Shown in pieces: positions 10,885 through 13,380 of a stretch of DNA of 13,380 bases (position 1 is its first letter; the number at the start of each line of letters is the position of its first letter). This DNA comes from Physocladia obscura (lineage: Eukaryota > Chytridiomycota > Chytridiomycetes > Chytridiales > Chytriomycetaceae): NCBI GenBank assembly GCA_027596945.1, contig JADGJH010000595.1, positions 1 through 13,380 of the forward strand. Reading direction: 5' to 3'. The notes under the pieces were generated by a model that saw only the letters and a program-made list of their open reading frames with translations, had not been told where the DNA came from and did no database searches. The position numbers were made by a program, and so were the translations under genes.

Positions 10885-11272
10885 ATTTATTTTCTTTCAT
10901 AATATTATTCAGACTGTTGAAATGTCATTATTGCAAGTCAAAACAAAATTGGGGTTATACAAAGTTTAATTTAAGCTTGATGGAAAACATATTTTGAAAA
11001 TATGGAATTAAAAAGAGATCAAATAAAAAATTGGCACAGGCAAAGCAGCTTTTTATGCATTATCATATTAAAAAACACCCATATAAACCCAGTCCCAAGA
11101 AATAATGTAGAAAAGACACTTGATCATCAATGTTGAAGATTTAAAGTTTAAATCAATTGAAAAAAATCACAAAAACCAATGAATAGAATTTGACGACTAA
11201 TTAGTAAGTCCCCAGAAAACCTCACAGTCTGACTGACTAGATGAGACACTCCATTAATCTGCCGCAGTCAAC
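10885..11272. other. AT-rich gap without a supportable gene
   Basis: I see no convincing frame, RNA gene or repeat here. GC rises from about 11200 onward, toward the gene-like segment that follows. Confidence 0.5.
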
Positions 11273-11812
11273 TCACGAAATGTTATCAGAGAGGCAGGAT
11301 TTATATTGCACGCTCCTGTTTTTCAGATTTTGTTGATTCAAAGCCACACTCGAACCTACTTTGTATGGGGCTATGGACGCACATTTGGTGGCCCAATCTT
11401 CAGATAATGTCGCTGAGGAGTATTTTACCCGCACGCCTGCTCGTTGGACTGAAAACATAATATTAATTGCTGGGCATGCCAGAGTATCCAACTTTCTCAT
11501 TGTAATACAATCCATGATGTTTCCTCATTCTGAAGCTTTCATACTACAGACGAAAAACAAGAAGAAACTGATTGCGAATGTGTTCAGTCGGATAGAAACT
11601 TTTACACCAAAATCAAGTAGTTTTTAACGGCGATGTCAGCGGATTGATTGGGAATCCTTTATCGGCCGAGTTTGGCGAGGCTTCTGGTACTTAACTCAAA
11701 ATAGATTTCTTTATTCTAATGGAAAACAGGACACAAGCGTAAACCCGAAGATATCTCTAGTGAAGCTTCCAAACGTGAAAAAATTCCACAAGATACTGTC
11801 GCTTCATATTAA
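11273..11812 (+). CDS. Unresolved spliced gene or remnant, unknown product
   Basis: GC content here resembles the host genes rather than the background. The best-supported part is the 3' end. A frame open from about 11596 reads NGDVSGLIGNPLSAEFGEAS to 11686; a 43-nt GT-AG intron (11687-11729, with CTAAT near its 3' end) then joins in phase to GHKRKPEDISSEASKREK..., stopping at TAA 11810-11812. Upstream exons are ambiguous. One frame (11361-11627) reads DNVAEEYFTRTPARWTENI; another after CTACAG at 11549 reads DEKQEETDCECVQSDRNFYTKI. A minus-strand ATG frame (11515-11273) overlaps. The intron is shorter than those in the two confident genes. I recognise no family and cannot give a full model; it could be a decayed gene. 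Confidence 0.35.
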
Positions 11813-11898
11813 ATTTTATGTCATGTCCTGCTTTATACAATGCAACACATTCAAAAGAAAATCCCAAGTCCAAGAAGCCTTCATGAAATCTTTCTGTG

Positions 11899-12018
11899 AT
11901 GCCTTATTTGTTATTAATTAAGATTGTGCCAAAAGTAGATTCAATGTTAAAGGAGAATTTCAATGGAATATCATTTGATGAAATAACGGAGCAGAATCCA
12001 GATTTTATTCTGAAATGA
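11899..12018 (+). pseudogene. Short coding-like fragment
   Basis: An ATG at 11899 opens 39 codons with KVDSMLKENFNGISFDEITEQNPDFILK before TGA at 12016-12018. Composition is protein-like, but it is short and isolated. It may belong with the fragment at 12045-12248 as pieces of one broken gene; a frame change of unknown cause separates them. Confidence 0.25.
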
Positions 12019-12044
12019 GCCCACTGACTGATTCCAACTGTTGA

Positions 12045-12248
12045 AATATCAGTTTTTCAGCTGGAGGAAGTTTTAAAAAATATTCTAAGCCAGATTTCAC
12101 ATATGATTGTGTTCCAGTTCTATCAGCAGATGCCATCAAAGAATTTCAAATATTAATTGACTCTCATGCAACCAAGAGTTGTTTTTCAGACCCACCCAAG
12201 ATTAGTTTCACTATGTGCATACTCAAATCAACAAAAAAATATATTTAA
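12045..12248 (+). pseudogene. ATG-less coding-like fragment
   Basis: The 67-codon frame is open from after TGA 12042-12044 to TAA 12246-12248. It reads FSAGGSFKKYSKPDFTYDC and then PVLSADAIKEFQILIDSHAT. No start codon is available, so it is a fragment or an exon. No family is recognised. The proximity of 11899-12018 suggests a common origin. Confidence 0.25.
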
Positions 12249-12592
12249 AATCTCTGTGGTCAATAATTACCCAAAATCCACACTTAAATGAAATAAATTC
12301 AGAAAAAAAACAAACAGAAGAAATGTTCGAAAAAGTGTAAACCCTGTTTCTACTGGACCCAAAATGCTCCTTCTTAAACCAAACACAAACAAAAATGCCA
12401 CTCGGAATCATCTTTATACCCTCCAACACACTTGAATAGCTTTTATTAATTTTTTATGTAAGGATAACAATATTACAACATGTAAAATAAAGAATCGCAC
12501 ATCAAACATGAAATTTAATTAAAACAATACATACCAAAACTTCAGCTTGTAAATTTTTATACCCCACATCTTAAATTTTTTTGATCAATTCG
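12249..12592. other. AT-rich gap and upstream region of the serine-rich gene
   Basis: No gene is supportable. The last 60 nt before the ATG at 12593 are AT-rich with a T-run. The first in-frame ATG follows TTGATCAATTCG. No TATA box can be assigned with confidence. Confidence 0.4.
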
Positions 12593-13201
12593 ATGGAGTC
12601 AGTTGAACCAGAAAACAATGATAACGAACTTACGTCACCGACGCCATCAGCGATAATCGATCACTTACTTTCGTCTTTCGAAAATCCCGGACCGCCTTCT
12701 GGACTGGTGCGCAAATACGGCGTGTATGCGAATGGAAGTGTGAATGGCAGCAGCGGGAGTAGCAACTTCAGTAGTAATGGTAGTAGTAACGGGAGCAGTA
12801 ACGGGCGCAGTAATGGCAGTAGTAGTGGGAAAGGAGGCAGTTCTAGTGACAACGGGCGGACGACAGGGCGACAACGCAGCTCGTCCATCACATCGTCGGG
12901 CAGCGGCCGAGCAACGGCGGTACCGCGGCGCACGCGTTCGTCGTCGCTGACGGGGGTGGCGCAGGCACCGACGCCGCCGACGCCGTCGCGGAAACAAAGG
13001 TCGACGTCGGCAATGCGGCGGCAGGCGTCGACCGGCGACATGGCGGGCGACAACAATCGCCTCTACTACGCCAGTCACACCAACCCCGCCCAGCTCAACT
13101 ACCAGCTGCGCCAACTGTCCCGCCACCAGTCCGAGGCCGCCGAGTTGGCTGTGCTGGCCGCGGCAATGAACGGTGGCAAGTCTTCCGCCGTGCCTCTGTA
13201 A
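12593..13201 (+). CDS. Serine/asparagine-rich, probably disordered protein with Arg-x-x-Ser sites
   Basis: An intact single-exon ORF of 202 residues starts at the ATG at 12593 (codon context TCGATGG). Residues 1-45 are acidic to mixed and include SPTPS and IIDHLLSSF. Residues 46-90 are a low-complexity run of NGSS-type units. Residues 93-146 hold a ladder of basophilic kinase sites: R-x-x-S at S96, S98, S116, S118, S139 and S146, with RSSSI and RSSSL repeated, plus proline-directed TP sites including TPSRK (130-134). Residues 163-192 look helical with spaced leucines and alanines. No enzyme domain, signal peptide or membrane segment is seen. The pattern suits a phosphoregulated scaffold or adaptor, possibly bound by 14-3-3 proteins; this is inference. 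The 3' half is very GC-rich at third positions, unlike the 5' end. A long antisense frame is a by-product of that composition. Confidence 0.7.
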   Translation: MESVEPENNDNELTSPTPSAIIDHLLSSFENPGPPSGLVRKYGVYANGSVNGSSGSSNFSSNGSSNGSSNGRSNGSSSGKGGSSSDNGRTTGRQRSSSITSSGSGRATAVPRRTRSSSLTGVAQAPTPPTPSRKQRSTSAMRRQASTGDMAGDNNRLYYASHTNPAQLNYQLRQLSRHQSEAAELAVLAAAMNGGKSSAVPL

Positions 13202-13380
13202 ACTCTCTACCTTCTTTACCCTCTTGATATAATTATCCCTTTTCTCCATGCGTCCGACCTTACGACGCGTGTTGTGTTATATTTCACCATTAAATAATAT
13301 TGTCTTTACGTGTTTTCTTGAAGCCACTTTAAAAACCGAAATAGGGGGTGGCGTGTGGCTTGTGTGGGGGCAGTTTGAGC
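13202..13380 (+). other. 3' flank of the serine-rich gene
   Basis: A pyrimidine-rich stretch and an AT-rich ATTAAATAAT (about 13289) follow the stop codon and may mark the transcript end, although no canonical AATAAA is present. The last 40 nt are G-rich and may belong to a next gene outside the window. Confidence 0.3.

Noticed and set aside
11273..11515. Minus-strand ATG frame of 80 codons
   Set aside because: It overlaps the plus-strand gene-like segment that has a better 3' end with intron and terminal exon; kept only as an alternative.
12665..13249. Minus-strand open frame of 194 codons antisense to the serine-rich gene
   Set aside because: It arises from GC-rich codons of the plus-strand gene and reads as arginine/valine/threonine-rich low complexity with no natural start context.

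Overview
This is a eukaryotic nuclear window, most likely from an early-diverging fungus (zygomycete- or chytrid-like). The evidence is short GT-AG introns (52-106 nt), an Oac1-type mitochondrial carrier, and a Sec23 whose zinc finger has the C-x3-C spacing I recall from fungi. The species cannot be read from the sequence. Host genes look like islands of about 45% GC or more in an AT-rich background that holds decayed gene fragments, short repeats and probable transposon debris (GC estimated by eye).

Layout. 1-620: end of an AT-rich repeat-like stretch, with a leader-like repeat and a possible frameshifted gene remnant. 782-2040 (minus): a four-exon gene for an Oac1/SLC25A35-type oxaloacetate carrier of 324 residues. 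2041-4270: about 2.2 kb with no supportable gene, only diverged direct repeats and AT hairpins. 4272-4943: a second copy of the leader repeat, running into one reading frame of 201 codons broken by six internal stops (a decayed gene). 5333-8165 (plus): SEC23, nine exons and 765 residues, essentially complete, with a poly(A) signal just after it. 8166-11200: AT-rich stretch with tandem repeats, a possible small solo LTR, a transposase-tail-like remnant (minus), and two head-to-head open frames without ATG starts. 11273-11812: GC-richer, gene-like segment ending in a plausible 43-nt intron and terminal exon, product unknown. 11899-12248: more short coding-like fragments. 12593-13201 (plus): an intact ORF for a 202-residue, Ser/Asn/Gly-rich, probably disordered protein with repeated Arg-x-x-Ser sites and very GC-rich 3' codons.

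The three confident genes do not form a pathway. Oac1 moves oxaloacetate across the mitochondrial inner membrane, Sec23 is a COPII coat subunit and Sar1 GTPase activator at ER exit sites, and the serine-rich protein is unassigned. I see no compelling new biological system. The best second looks are the serine-rich protein, the decayed gene family with its shared leader, and the unresolved gene at 11.3-11.8 kb.
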